64,000 bases of DNA from Streptomyces zagrosensis. Its GTDB lineage: Bacteria > Actinomycetota > Actinomycetes > Streptomycetales > Streptomycetaceae. The notes beneath the pieces are model-generated. The model was not told where the DNA came from, ran no database searches, and saw nothing but the letters and a program-made list of their open reading frames with translations. Made by a program: the position numbers and the translations under genes. Shown piece after piece: positions 8,696 to 16,624 of this stretch. The stretch covers positions 124,001-188,000 of the forward strand of contig NZ_JACHJL010000013.1 of the NCBI RefSeq assembly GCF_014203645.1, given 5' to 3'. The number at the start of each line of letters is the position of its first letter. Positions within the stretch are counted from its first letter, which is position 1.

Positions 8696-10174
8696 ATGGC
8701 CAGACTCCGACCAGGGCACGGCGTACTGCGTCGCAAACCCATCGCGAGCATCGAAGAAACCGAAGGCCACGCCAGCGAACAACTCACCCGAAGTCTGGGC
8801 CTGTGGCAACTCACCGCCATCGGTGTCGGCGGCATCATCGGCGCGGGGATCTTCACACTGGCGGGCACCGTCGCCAACGGGACGGCCGGACCCGCCGTAT
8901 TGATCTCGTTCCTCATCGCCGGGGTGGCGAGCGCGGCGGCTGCCTTTTCCTACGCGGAATTCGCCGGCCTCATCCCGAAAGCGGGCTCTGCCTACACCTA
9001 TGGCTACGCGGTCCTTGGGGAGTTGGTGGGCTGGTTCATCGGCTGGGACCTGCTTCTCGAATACACGGCGATCATCGCGGTCGTGGCAATCGGCATCTCC
9101 GGCTACTTCTCCTTCCTAGTGGGGGAGATGGGGGCCGACTTGCCGAACTGGATGCTGGGCGCACCGGGTACGGGCGGCGGCCATAAAGTCGATTTGTTCG
9201 CGGTGGTACTCTGCCTCTTCGTGGCGTATCTGCTGAACCTCGGCATCAAAAGCGCGGCCCGGTTCGAAATGGTCGTGGTGGTGCTGAAGGTGCTGGTAGT
9301 GCTCCTCGTCATCGTGGTGGGCTTCTTCCATATCGACACCGGAAACTATTCGCCGTTCTTCCCGTATGGAGTCGGGGGCGCATTCACCGGCGCGGCAACG
9401 GTCTTTTTCGCCGTATTCGGTTATGACGCAATGAGCACGGCAGCGGAGGAATCCAAGGACTCGCAGCGCCATATGCCCAAGGCGATCCTGTATTCGCTCG
9501 CCATTTCGATGGTGCTGTATGTATTGGCCTGCCTTGTATTGACGGGTATGCAGAACTACACGAAGGTGGACCCAAAAAGCGGATTCTCCACGGCGTTCAA
9601 GTCCGTGGGGCTCGGCGGACTCGCCGATGTCATCGCGGTCGGCGCGATCATCGGCATCCTCACCGTGATGTTCACTTTCATGCTGGGAGTAACACGGGTG
9701 TGGTTCGCCATGAGTCGGGACGGGCTGCTCCCCAAGTGGTTCGCCAAGACGCATCCCACCCGGCGGGTGCCGACCCGGGTCACCTGGATCGTGGGCTTCG
9801 CATCGGCCGGGATCGCCGGATTCGTCAAGATCGGTGAGGCCGCGGAGCTGACGAACATCGGTATTTTGCTGGCGTTCGCGGTGGTGTGTGTGGCAGTGAT
9901 CGTGCTCCGGTACCGGCGGCCCGACCTACCGCGCACCTTCCGTTGCCCCGGCATGCCGCTCGTGCCGCTGATCGGCGTGGGTGCCTCCATCTGGCTGACG
10001 ACCTATCTCCAGTGGCAGACCTGGGTGCGCTTCGCGGCCTGGTTCGCGCTCGGCCTGGTCATCTACTTCGCGTACTCCTACCGGCACTCCGAGCTGGCGA
10101 AGTCTGCGGTGCCCCCGTCCGGCGGCACCAAGCCGGCCGGTTCAACGGGCCCGGACGGGCACGGTTCGGCCTGA
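8696..10174 (+). CDS. APC-family amino-acid permease
   Basis: A 492-residue integral membrane protein with about 12 predicted helices. The first helix carries the APC signature (IGVGGIIGAGIFTLAG), and the SYAEFAGLIPKAGSAYTYGY stretch is typical of the cationic amino-acid transporter (CAT) branch. It probably carries an amino acid across the cytoplasmic membrane in symport or exchange; the substrate cannot be read from sequence, though CAT relatives take basic amino acids. The start has GAGAGG 6 bp upstream. The gene stands alone between the kinase pair and a convergent UvrA-like gene. Confidence 0.9.
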   Translation: MARLRPGHGVLRRKPIASIEETEGHASEQLTRSLGLWQLTAIGVGGIIGAGIFTLAGTVANGTAGPAVLISFLIAGVASAAAAFSYAEFAGLIPKAGSAYTYGYAVLGELVGWFIGWDLLLEYTAIIAVVAIGISGYFSFLVGEMGADLPNWMLGAPGTGGGHKVDLFAVVLCLFVAYLLNLGIKSAARFEMVVVVLKVLVVLLVIVVGFFHIDTGNYSPFFPYGVGGAFTGAATVFFAVFGYDAMSTAAEESKDSQRHMPKAILYSLAISMVLYVLACLVLTGMQNYTKVDPKSGFSTAFKSVGLGGLADVIAVGAIIGILTVMFTFMLGVTRVWFAMSRDGLLPKWFAKTHPTRRVPTRVTWIVGFASAGIAGFVKIGEAAELTNIGILLAFAVVCVAVIVLRYRRPDLPRTFRCPGMPLVPLIGVGASIWLTTYLQWQTWVRFAAWFALGLVIYFAYSYRHSELAKSAVPPSGGTKPAGSTGPDGHGSA

Positions 10175-10197
10175 TCCGTCTGGTGTGGTCGGGTGCC

Positions 10198-10234
10198 GTG
10201 GCCTCGTCGGCGGTGCGTTCGTCGGCGAGGCCAC
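10198..10234. terminator. Bidirectional terminator hairpin
   Basis: GTGGCCTCG and CGAGGCCAC form a perfect 9-bp stem with a 19-nt loop in the short gap between two convergent genes. Confidence 0.65.
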
Positions 10235-10247
10235 ACGCCGAGCGGCG

Positions 10248-12827
10248 TCACCCGTGCAGCGCCGCCGCCAGGTAGGGGGCCGTCACGCTGGTCTGGGCCG
10301 CGGCGACGTCCGCCGGGGGCCCTGCGGCCACGATGTGCCCCCCTTGTTCGCCGCCACCGGGCCCCAGATCGATGACCCAGTCGGCCCCGGCCGCAACGGC
10401 CATATCGTGTTCGACCACGAAGACGGAGCTGCCCGCGTCCACGAGGCCATGCAACTGCCGTAGCAGCAGTGCCGTGTCGGCCGGATGCAGCCCGGTGGTG
10501 GGCTCGTCCAGCAGGTATACGGTGTGCCCCCGGTGCGCCCGCTGGAGTTCGGTGGCCAGCTTGATGCGCTGCGCCTCACCGCCGGACAGCTCGGTGGCGG
10601 GCTGGCCAAGTCGCAGATAGCCAAGCCCCACTTCGCGCAGCGCCCGCAGCCCGCGCAGCGCGGCGGGCACATCGGCGAGGAAGTCGGCCGCGGCCTCGAC
10701 CGTCAGCTCCAAGACGTCGGCGATGGTGGCGCCCCGGTAGGTGATCTCCAGCGTCTGCGGGTTGTAGCGGGCCCCATGGCAGGCCGTGCAGGGCGCGTAC
10801 GTACCGGGCAGGAAGAGCAGTTCCACGGCGACGAATCCCTCCCCCTGGCAGGTCTCGCAGCGCCCGCTGGCGACGTTGAAGGAGAACCGGCCCGCATGGT
10901 AGCCGCGTGCGCGGGCCTCGTCGGTGGCGGCGAAGACCTTGCGTACGGCGTCGAACAGGCCCGTGTACGTAGCCAGGTTGGAGCGCGGTGTGCGGCCGAT
11001 GGGGCGCTGGTCGATGCGGATCAGCCGGTCCACGGCCGCCAGCCCGCTGGCCGCCGGGAGCCGCACCGGTGCGTCGTCGGGCGCTTGCCCTTGCGCGGAT
11101 GCGGATTGCGGCTCCGGGTCCGCCTGGTCGGTCCCCTCCAGCACGCCACCGAGATGATCGGTCAACACCTCCGCGAGCACCTGGGTGATCAGGGTGGACT
11201 TGCCCGAGCCGGAGACTCCGGTCACGGCGGTGAACACACCGAGCGGCAACTCCACGTCGAGGCCCCGCAGATTGTGCCGGCGTACGCCCCGTAAGCCGAG
11301 CCATCCGGAGGGTGTGCGGGGCGTACGGGCCGGCGCACTGGGCGCGTCGGGGAAGACGAACGCGCGGGTGACGGACTCGGTGACCTCCGCAAGCCCGGCC
11401 ACCGGGCCGCTGTAGAGCACCCGGCCACCGTGCTCACCGGCCCGCGGCCCGACATCCACCACCCAGTCAGCGCGCCGTACGACATCCAGCTCGTGCTCGA
11501 CGACGAACAGCGAGTTCCCGGCTTCCTTGAGCCGGTCGAGCACCGTCAGCAGGGCGGCGCTGTCGGCGGGATGCAGCCCCGCGGACGGCTCGTCCAGTAC
11601 GTACACGACACCGAAGAGACCGGATCGCAACTGGGTGGCGAGCCTGAGTCGTTGGAGCTCGCCCGCCGAGAGAGTGGGGGTCGGGCGGTCCATGCTGAGG
11701 TAGCCCAGACCGAGTTCGGTCAGCACCTCGATCCGGGCCATGAGGTCGCGGGCGAGCGTCGCGGCGACCTCGGCTGCGATGCCGTCCAGCCCGGTGGGGG
11801 CCTGGATGGCGGGGGCCGAGGTGGTGGGGGCAGTGATGGGGGCGGTGTGCTGGGCGGCTTGGCCTGCGTGCTCGGTGGCCGGCGTGGTGGGTTCGGCGGC
11901 CGGGCGCAGGGCCTGGGCCAGTTTGTCGAGTGGGAGTGCGGCCAGCTCGGCGATGTTGTGGCCGGCGAAGGTGACCGCCAGCGCCTCGGGCCGCAGCCTG
12001 CGGCCGGCGCAGATCGGGCAGTTGGCGCTGACCAGAAACTGGCGCACCCTTCTGCGGAGCGTCTCGCTCTTGGAGTCGGCGAAGGTGTGCAGCACATAGC
12101 GCTTGGCGCTCATGTATGTGCCCTGGTAAGGGCGTTGGATGCGTGTCGCGTCGCGTACCGGATGAACGGTGACCACCGGCTGCTCATCGGTGAACAAGAT
12201 CCACTCGCGTGCCTCGGGCGGCAGCTCGCGCCAGGGCTTGTCGGTGTCGTGGCCGAGCGCCGCGAGGATGTCACGGAGGTTCTTACCCTGCCAGGCGCCC
12301 GGCCAGGCGGCGATGGCCCCTTGTCGAATGCTCAGGTCAGGGTCGGGCACCAGCGACTGTTCGGTGACATGGTGCACCCGGCCGAGCCCATGGCACTCGG
12401 GACAAGCCCCGGTGGCGGTGTTGGGCGAGAACGCGTCGGAGTCCAGGCGTTCGCTCGTGGCCTGCGGGTAGGTCCCGGCGCGGGAGAAGAGCATCCGCAG
12501 AGAGTTCGACAGCGTGGTGACGGTGCCGACGGAGGAGCGGGTGGTGGGCGCGGAGCGCCGCTGCTCCAGCGCGACGGCGGGCGGCAGTCCGGTGATCTCC
12601 TCCACCTTGGGCGCACCGACCTGCTGGATCAGGCGCCGGGCGTACGGGGCGACGGACTCGAAGTAGCGGCGCTGGGCCTCGGCGTACAGGGTGGAAAAAG
12701 CCAGCGACGACTTACCGGAGCCGGATACTCCGGTGAAGACAACGAGGGAGTCGCGGGGAATGTCCACGGCCACGTTGCGGAGGTTGTGCTCGCGGGCGCC
12801 GCGCACCCGCACGAACGAGTCGGTCAT
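10248..12827 (-). CDS. UvrA-like ABC ATPase lacking the UvrB-binding domain
   Basis: An 859-residue soluble twin-ATPase. Walker A motifs GVSGSGKSS (residues 32-40) and GVSGSGKST are present, along with ABC signatures LSAGELQR and LSGGEAQR. Zn-finger cysteines appear as CPECHGLG, CPICAGRR, CETCQGEG and CTACHGARY. Compared with repair UvrA (about 950 residues), the sequence passes straight from SRAG to the first zinc module (NTATGACPEC), so the UvrB-binding module is missing. Family knowledge: such short UvrA proteins (UvrA2/DrrC type) are linked to tolerance of DNA-damaging or intercalating compounds rather than canonical excision. A Pro/Thr/Ala-rich insert lies near residues 300-345. The ATG is only 1-2 bp from GGAGG, an unusually tight spacing. 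Confidence 0.88.
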   Translation of the reverse strand: MTDSFVRVRGAREHNLRNVAVDIPRDSLVVFTGVSGSGKSSLAFSTLYAEAQRRYFESVAPYARRLIQQVGAPKVEEITGLPPAVALEQRRSAPTTRSSVGTVTTLSNSLRMLFSRAGTYPQATSERLDSDAFSPNTATGACPECHGLGRVHHVTEQSLVPDPDLSIRQGAIAAWPGAWQGKNLRDILAALGHDTDKPWRELPPEAREWILFTDEQPVVTVHPVRDATRIQRPYQGTYMSAKRYVLHTFADSKSETLRRRVRQFLVSANCPICAGRRLRPEALAVTFAGHNIAELAALPLDKLAQALRPAAEPTTPATEHAGQAAQHTAPITAPTTSAPAIQAPTGLDGIAAEVAATLARDLMARIEVLTELGLGYLSMDRPTPTLSAGELQRLRLATQLRSGLFGVVYVLDEPSAGLHPADSAALLTVLDRLKEAGNSLFVVEHELDVVRRADWVVDVGPRAGEHGGRVLYSGPVAGLAEVTESVTRAFVFPDAPSAPARTPRTPSGWLGLRGVRRHNLRGLDVELPLGVFTAVTGVSGSGKSTLITQVLAEVLTDHLGGVLEGTDQADPEPQSASAQGQAPDDAPVRLPAASGLAAVDRLIRIDQRPIGRTPRSNLATYTGLFDAVRKVFAATDEARARGYHAGRFSFNVASGRCETCQGEGFVAVELLFLPGTYAPCTACHGARYNPQTLEITYRGATIADVLELTVEAAADFLADVPAALRGLRALREVGLGYLRLGQPATELSGGEAQRIKLATELQRAHRGHTVYLLDEPTTGLHPADTALLLRQLHGLVDAGSSVFVVEHDMAVAAGADWVIDLGPGGGEQGGHIVAAGPPADVAAAQTSVTAPYLAAALHG

Positions 12828-13014
12828 CCCTCCATGATCGGCCCCGCCTCCGACATCGCGACGCGGGGGCCGCCTGTGGCCGTGGCGCGGTGCGCGGGCG
12901 CGCCGGGGCTGGCACCGGGGCGGATACGGCGGGCCCTGGACGTCATCGATTGTCAGCCATCGGGCCGAAAAAACCTCCGCGCCTTCGTCCGCACTTCCGG
13001 CTTACGCTGCCGAC

Positions 13015-14118
13015 ATGCCGCCCTCGTCAGCACCGGACGCCTTAGCATCCGCCACCACCTCATCCCCCGCCGTGGAGGCCGGGGGCCTTAGCGTCGCGGC
13101 GCCCCACGCGCCGATCGCGCCCACCATGCCGATCGAATCCGCTCCCTCGCCCCGAGTCGCTACGCCCAGCGCCGCCGGCCCGGCCGATGCCGCGCTGGTC
13201 CCACCCGGTTTGCCCGTGGTCACCGAGATGTCCAAGACCGCGTCCGGCCGCACCTGGCTCGCGGGGCTGCCCGCGTTGATCGGGGAGTTCCGGGACCGCT
13301 GGTCGCTGCGTCTTGGTCCGCCGATCCACGGGGGAAGCTGCTCGTGGGTGGCGCCCGCGACGCTGCCCGGCGGCGGCGCTGCGGTGCTGAAGCTCACCTG
13401 GCCGCACCGCGAGGCGTCCGGCGAGGCAGCGGGGCTGCGGAGCTGGGACGGCAACGGCGCGGTGCGGCTGCTCGCCGCCGACTCCGGACGGTACGCACTG
13501 CTCGTCGAGCGCTGCACTCCAGGCATCGAGTTGGGCGACGCGGCCCACGTGCCAACCGAGGCGCGGCTGACGGCGGCGGCCGAGCTGCTGAACGGTCTGT
13601 GGTCCGCGCCGCCGCCCACCAACAGCGGACTGGAGCGGGTCGCGGCGGTGGCGAGCGAGTGGGCCAGGCAGGTGGAGGAGCGCATGACCCGGCTCACGCC
13701 CGGCTATGACCCCGCGCTGGTGGCGATCGGCGTGAAGCTGCTGCGTACCCTGCCCGGGACCGCCATGCGTGAGGTCGTGGTGCACGGCGACCTCAACCCG
13801 GGCAACGTGCTTGCCGCCGGGCGGCGGCCCTGGTTGGCCATCGACCCCAAGCCGATGGTCGGCGATCCGGCGTATGACGCGTGGCCGCTACTCACGCAGT
13901 TGGACGAGCCATTCGAGCTCGCCGATCCGCGACCGGTGCTCGCCGACCGGTACGCCTTGGTCGCCGACGTGGTGGGCGAGGACGCACGGCGGCTCCTCGC
14001 CTGGTCCGTGGCGCGGGCGGTGGAGAGCGCCCTGTGGTTCGCCGCCATGGGCGAGATCGCGGACGGCGCGGAGGAGATGGCACAGGCGAGGACGCTGGCA
14101 GGGCTGGCGGGCCTGTAG
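13015..14118 (+). CDS. APH(6)/hydroxyurea-type phosphotransferase
   Basis: A 367-residue kinase-like protein of the aminoglycoside/hydroxyurea antibiotic resistance kinase family (PF04655). The decisive motif is VVHGDLNPGNVLAAG followed by WLAIDPKPMVGDPAYD, which provides the catalytic Asp/Asn and metal-binding Asp. Members phosphorylate streptomycin at the 6-position or hydroxyurea; many genomic copies have no proven substrate. The first 60 residues are low-complexity Ala/Pro/Ser, and no good ribosome binding site precedes the ATG, so the true start may lie later. It is divergent from the UvrA-like gene, which makes a possible self-protection pair. Confidence 0.85.
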   Translation: MPPSSAPDALASATTSSPAVEAGGLSVAAPHAPIAPTMPIESAPSPRVATPSAAGPADAALVPPGLPVVTEMSKTASGRTWLAGLPALIGEFRDRWSLRLGPPIHGGSCSWVAPATLPGGGAAVLKLTWPHREASGEAAGLRSWDGNGAVRLLAADSGRYALLVERCTPGIELGDAAHVPTEARLTAAAELLNGLWSAPPPTNSGLERVAAVASEWARQVEERMTRLTPGYDPALVAIGVKLLRTLPGTAMREVVVHGDLNPGNVLAAGRRPWLAIDPKPMVGDPAYDAWPLLTQLDEPFELADPRPVLADRYALVADVVGEDARRLLAWSVARAVESALWFAAMGEIADGAEEMAQARTLAGLAGL

Positions 14119-14343
14119 CGCGTCGCGTGGCGCGTCGTGTGGCGCCCACGGCTCGGTGGCTGACACGCACCCATACGGGAGCCGCGGGCCGTTCACACGG
14201 GAGCCGCGGGCCAGTCACACGGGAACCGCGCATCCGCGCGCCACACCGCACCCCGGCCCCGTACACCCACACACCCGTACACCCGTGAGCCGGTGCCGTA
14301 CGCCGCCCTCGTACGACGCCGGCGCCGGCACTGCGACCTCGTA
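14119..14343. other. Intergenic spacer with GGGAGCCGCG repeats
   Basis: Together with the adjoining terminator and the bases after it, this non-coding gap is about 310 bp. Two near-identical copies of CACGGGAGCCGCGGGCC and a third decayed copy lie near 14175-14230, followed by repeated ACACCC units. No gene, tRNA or promoter is apparent. Confidence 0.6.
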
Positions 14344-14386
14344 CGCCGATGCCCTCCGCGTCACGGTGACGGGGAGGGCATCGGCG
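14344..14386. terminator. Strong bidirectional terminator
   Basis: CGCCGATGCCCTCC pairs perfectly with GGAGGGCATCGGCG (14 bp). Inside the loop CGTCA and TGACG extend the stem, giving a hairpin of more than 40 nt. It separates the convergent phosphotransferase and ABC exporter genes. Confidence 0.85.
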
Positions 14387-14432
14387 TGGTGGCACGGGCC
14401 GGGCGCAGTGGCCCGTGACCGGCGGCGGGCGC

Positions 14433-16442
14433 TCACCCGGCCGCCGCGGTCAGCGGCGCCGGCGCACCGCTGGGGCCTTCGGCGCCGGCGGGCGCCCCGG
14501 CAGCCGGCTTCGTGTCCGTGCTCATGCCCGCGTCCGTGCTCATGCTCGTGCCCGCGTTCGCGTTCGCGTTCGCGTCCGTGTCCGTGTCTGCGAACTGGGT
14601 GCGGTAGAGCTGCTCATACCGACCGTGTTGGGCCAGCAGTTCCGCGTGGGTGCCGCGCTCCACGATCCGACCACCCTCCACCACCAAGATCAGGTCGGCC
14701 GCCCGGACGGTGGACAGCCGGTGGGCGATGACCACGGCGGTCCTGCCCTCAAGGGCCTCGGCCAGCGCCTCCTGCACGGCCGCCTCCGACGTGGAGTCCA
14801 GGTGCGCGGTGGCCTCGTCGAGGATGACCACCTGGGGCCGGGCAAGGAGCAGCCTGGCGATGGTCAGACGCTGGCGCTCGCCGCCGGAGAGCCGGTAGCC
14901 GCGCTCGCCGACGATGGTGTCGAGCCCATCGGGGAGAGCGGCGATCAGGCCGTCGAGCCGGGACCGGCGCAGCACGTCCCACAGGTCGTCATCGGTGGCG
15001 GCGGGCCGAGCCAGCAGCAAATTGGCGCGGATGGACTCGTGGAAGAGGTGCCCGTCCTGGGTGACCATGCCGATGGTGTCGCGCACCGAGTCGGCGGTCA
15101 GGTCGCGTACGTCCACGCCGCCGAGGCGTACCGCTCCGCCGTCCACGTCGTAGAGCCGGGGCAGGATCTGGGCGATGGTGGACTTGCCAGCGCCGGACGA
15201 TCCGACCAGGGCGACCATCTGGCCCGGCTCGGCCCGGAAGGACACCTGGTGCAGCACCTGCTCGCCGCCTCGGGTGTCGAGGGTGGCGACCTCTTCGAGA
15301 GAGGCGAGGGAGACCTTGTCCGCAGACGGGTAAGCGAAGTCCACTGCGTCGAACTCGACCGACGCCGGCCCGTCAGGCAGCACGCGGGCGTCCGGCTTCT
15401 CGGCGATCAGCGGCTTCAGGTCGAGCACCTCAAAGACCCGCTCAAAGCTCACCATGGCGCTCATGACCTCTACCCGGGCGCTGGCCAGGGCGGTCAGCGG
15501 GGCATAGAGGCGGGTCAGCAACAGGGCGAGGGCAACAACGGCGCCCGGGTCGAGCGTGCCACGCAGTGCGTAGTAGCCGCCGAGCCCGTAGACGATGGCG
15601 AGGGCGAGCGCTGAAACCATGGTCAGGGCCGTCATGAACACCGTCTGCACCATCGCGCTGCGCACCCCGATGTCCCGCACCCGCCGGGCCCGTGCCGCGA
15701 ACGCGGCCGACTCCTCCGCCGGGCGGCCGAACAGCTTCACCAAGGTGGCGCCAGGCGCCGAGAACCGCTCGGTCATCTGGGTGCTCATCGCTGCGTTGTG
15801 GCCCGCAGCCTCCCGCTGGAGGCGGGCCAGCCTGGCGCCCATGCGACGGGCGGGCAGTACGAAGATCGGCAGCAGGACGAGCGCCAGCAGGGTGACCTCC
15901 CAAGAGAGGCTGAGCATGACGCCGAGCGTCAGGAGCAGCGTCACCACATTGCTCACCACGCCCGAGAGCGTGTCGCTGAAGGCCCGCTGAGCACCGATCA
16001 CGTCGTTGTTGAGCCGACTCACCAGCGCCCCGGTGCGGGTCCTGGTGAAGAAGGCGATCGGCAGCCGCTGCACATGGTCGTAGACCGCGGTCCGCAGATC
16101 GAGGATCAGCCCCTCGCCGATACGGGACGAGAACCAGCGCTGGATGACGCCGAGCCCGGCCTCGGCCACCGCGATGAAGGCGATCGACACGGCGAGCCAG
16201 ACGACCTTGCTCGTGGCGTCGCCTTCCACGATGGCGTTGACCACCCGTCCTGCGATGACCGGTGTGGCGACCGCGAGGGCCGCGGTCACCACGCTCAGCA
16301 CCAGGAATCTGATCAGCAGCGAGCGGTGTGGGCGGGCGAACCGTGCGATGCGCAGCAGGGCGGCCTTGGAGAACGGACGCTTGTCGTTCTTGGCGTTCAT
16401 CACATGGTGCAGTGATGTCCAGGCGGTGACTTCCATGTCCAT
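14433..16442 (-). CDS. ABC exporter, fused membrane and ATPase domains
   Basis: A 669-residue half-transporter that would act as a homodimer. The ATG is chosen from GAGGAG 6 bp upstream. Residues 30-330 hold six membrane helices (type-1 exporter fold). Residues 375-620 are the ATPase: Walker A GSSGAGKS, signature LSGGERQR, Walker B VVILDEATAHLD and the H-loop AHRLS. An EVATLDTRGGEQ insertion precedes the ATPase core. The C-terminal tail is low complexity, coded by hexanucleotide repeats. It probably exports a drug or lipid-like molecule. Its promoter is covered by a perfect palindrome, so a repressor is expected, but no TetR gene is adjacent. Confidence 0.9.
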   Translation of the reverse strand: MDMEVTAWTSLHHVMNAKNDKRPFSKAALLRIARFARPHRSLLIRFLVLSVVTAALAVATPVIAGRVVNAIVEGDATSKVVWLAVSIAFIAVAEAGLGVIQRWFSSRIGEGLILDLRTAVYDHVQRLPIAFFTRTRTGALVSRLNNDVIGAQRAFSDTLSGVVSNVVTLLLTLGVMLSLSWEVTLLALVLLPIFVLPARRMGARLARLQREAAGHNAAMSTQMTERFSAPGATLVKLFGRPAEESAAFAARARRVRDIGVRSAMVQTVFMTALTMVSALALAIVYGLGGYYALRGTLDPGAVVALALLLTRLYAPLTALASARVEVMSAMVSFERVFEVLDLKPLIAEKPDARVLPDGPASVEFDAVDFAYPSADKVSLASLEEVATLDTRGGEQVLHQVSFRAEPGQMVALVGSSGAGKSTIAQILPRLYDVDGGAVRLGGVDVRDLTADSVRDTIGMVTQDGHLFHESIRANLLLARPAATDDDLWDVLRRSRLDGLIAALPDGLDTIVGERGYRLSGGERQRLTIARLLLARPQVVILDEATAHLDSTSEAAVQEALAEALEGRTAVVIAHRLSTVRAADLILVVEGGRIVERGTHAELLAQHGRYEQLYRTQFADTDTDANANANAGTSMSTDAGMSTDTKPAAGAPAGAEGPSGAPAPLTAAAG
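14515..14592. repeat. Hexanucleotide repeat tract coding the exporter tail
   Basis: Runs of GTTCGC, GTCCGT and GCTCAT hexamers encode Asp/Thr, Ala/Asn and Ser/Met/Thr dipeptide repeats at the C-terminus of the ABC exporter. Tracts like this can change length in frame by slippage without disturbing the ATPase. Confidence 0.75.
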
Positions 16443-16489
16443 GGGGACTCCTCGGTGGTGGTGCACCGCCTGATCAGCGGCTCCAGAGG

Positions 16490-16520
16490 AACGTACGACT
16501 TAAACAAACGTTTAAGTCAA
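16490..16520 (-). promoter_or_regulatory. Promoter with a perfect palindromic operator (TetR-like)
   Basis: Arms GACTTAAAC and GTTTAAGTC are exact reverse complements around AAAC (16497-16518). On the minus strand the same DNA offers TTGACT (-35) and TACGTT (-10) separated by 19 bp, so the palindrome fills the spacer and a bound repressor would block polymerase. It lies about 50 bp upstream of the ABC exporter start. The symmetry and AT-rich core are typical of TetR-family operators; the regulator is not encoded next to it. Confidence 0.7.
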
Positions 16521-16624
16521 CCTTCCGGAGCCGCCACCTCCCCCAGGGCCCATGTCTGTCTCGGTCCCGCTGCCCCCGTCGTCCCCGGTTTCCCGCCCTC
16601 GCCCATACGACGGCGGGTATGGCG

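Noticed and set aside
11430..13091. Long plus-strand open frame antisense to the UvrA-like gene
   Set aside because: No recognisable product; the opposite strand carries all UvrA motifs.
14433..16442. One half of a heterodimeric ABC exporter pair
   Set aside because: No second exporter gene is adjacent, and both catalytic motifs are intact, so a homodimer is simpler.
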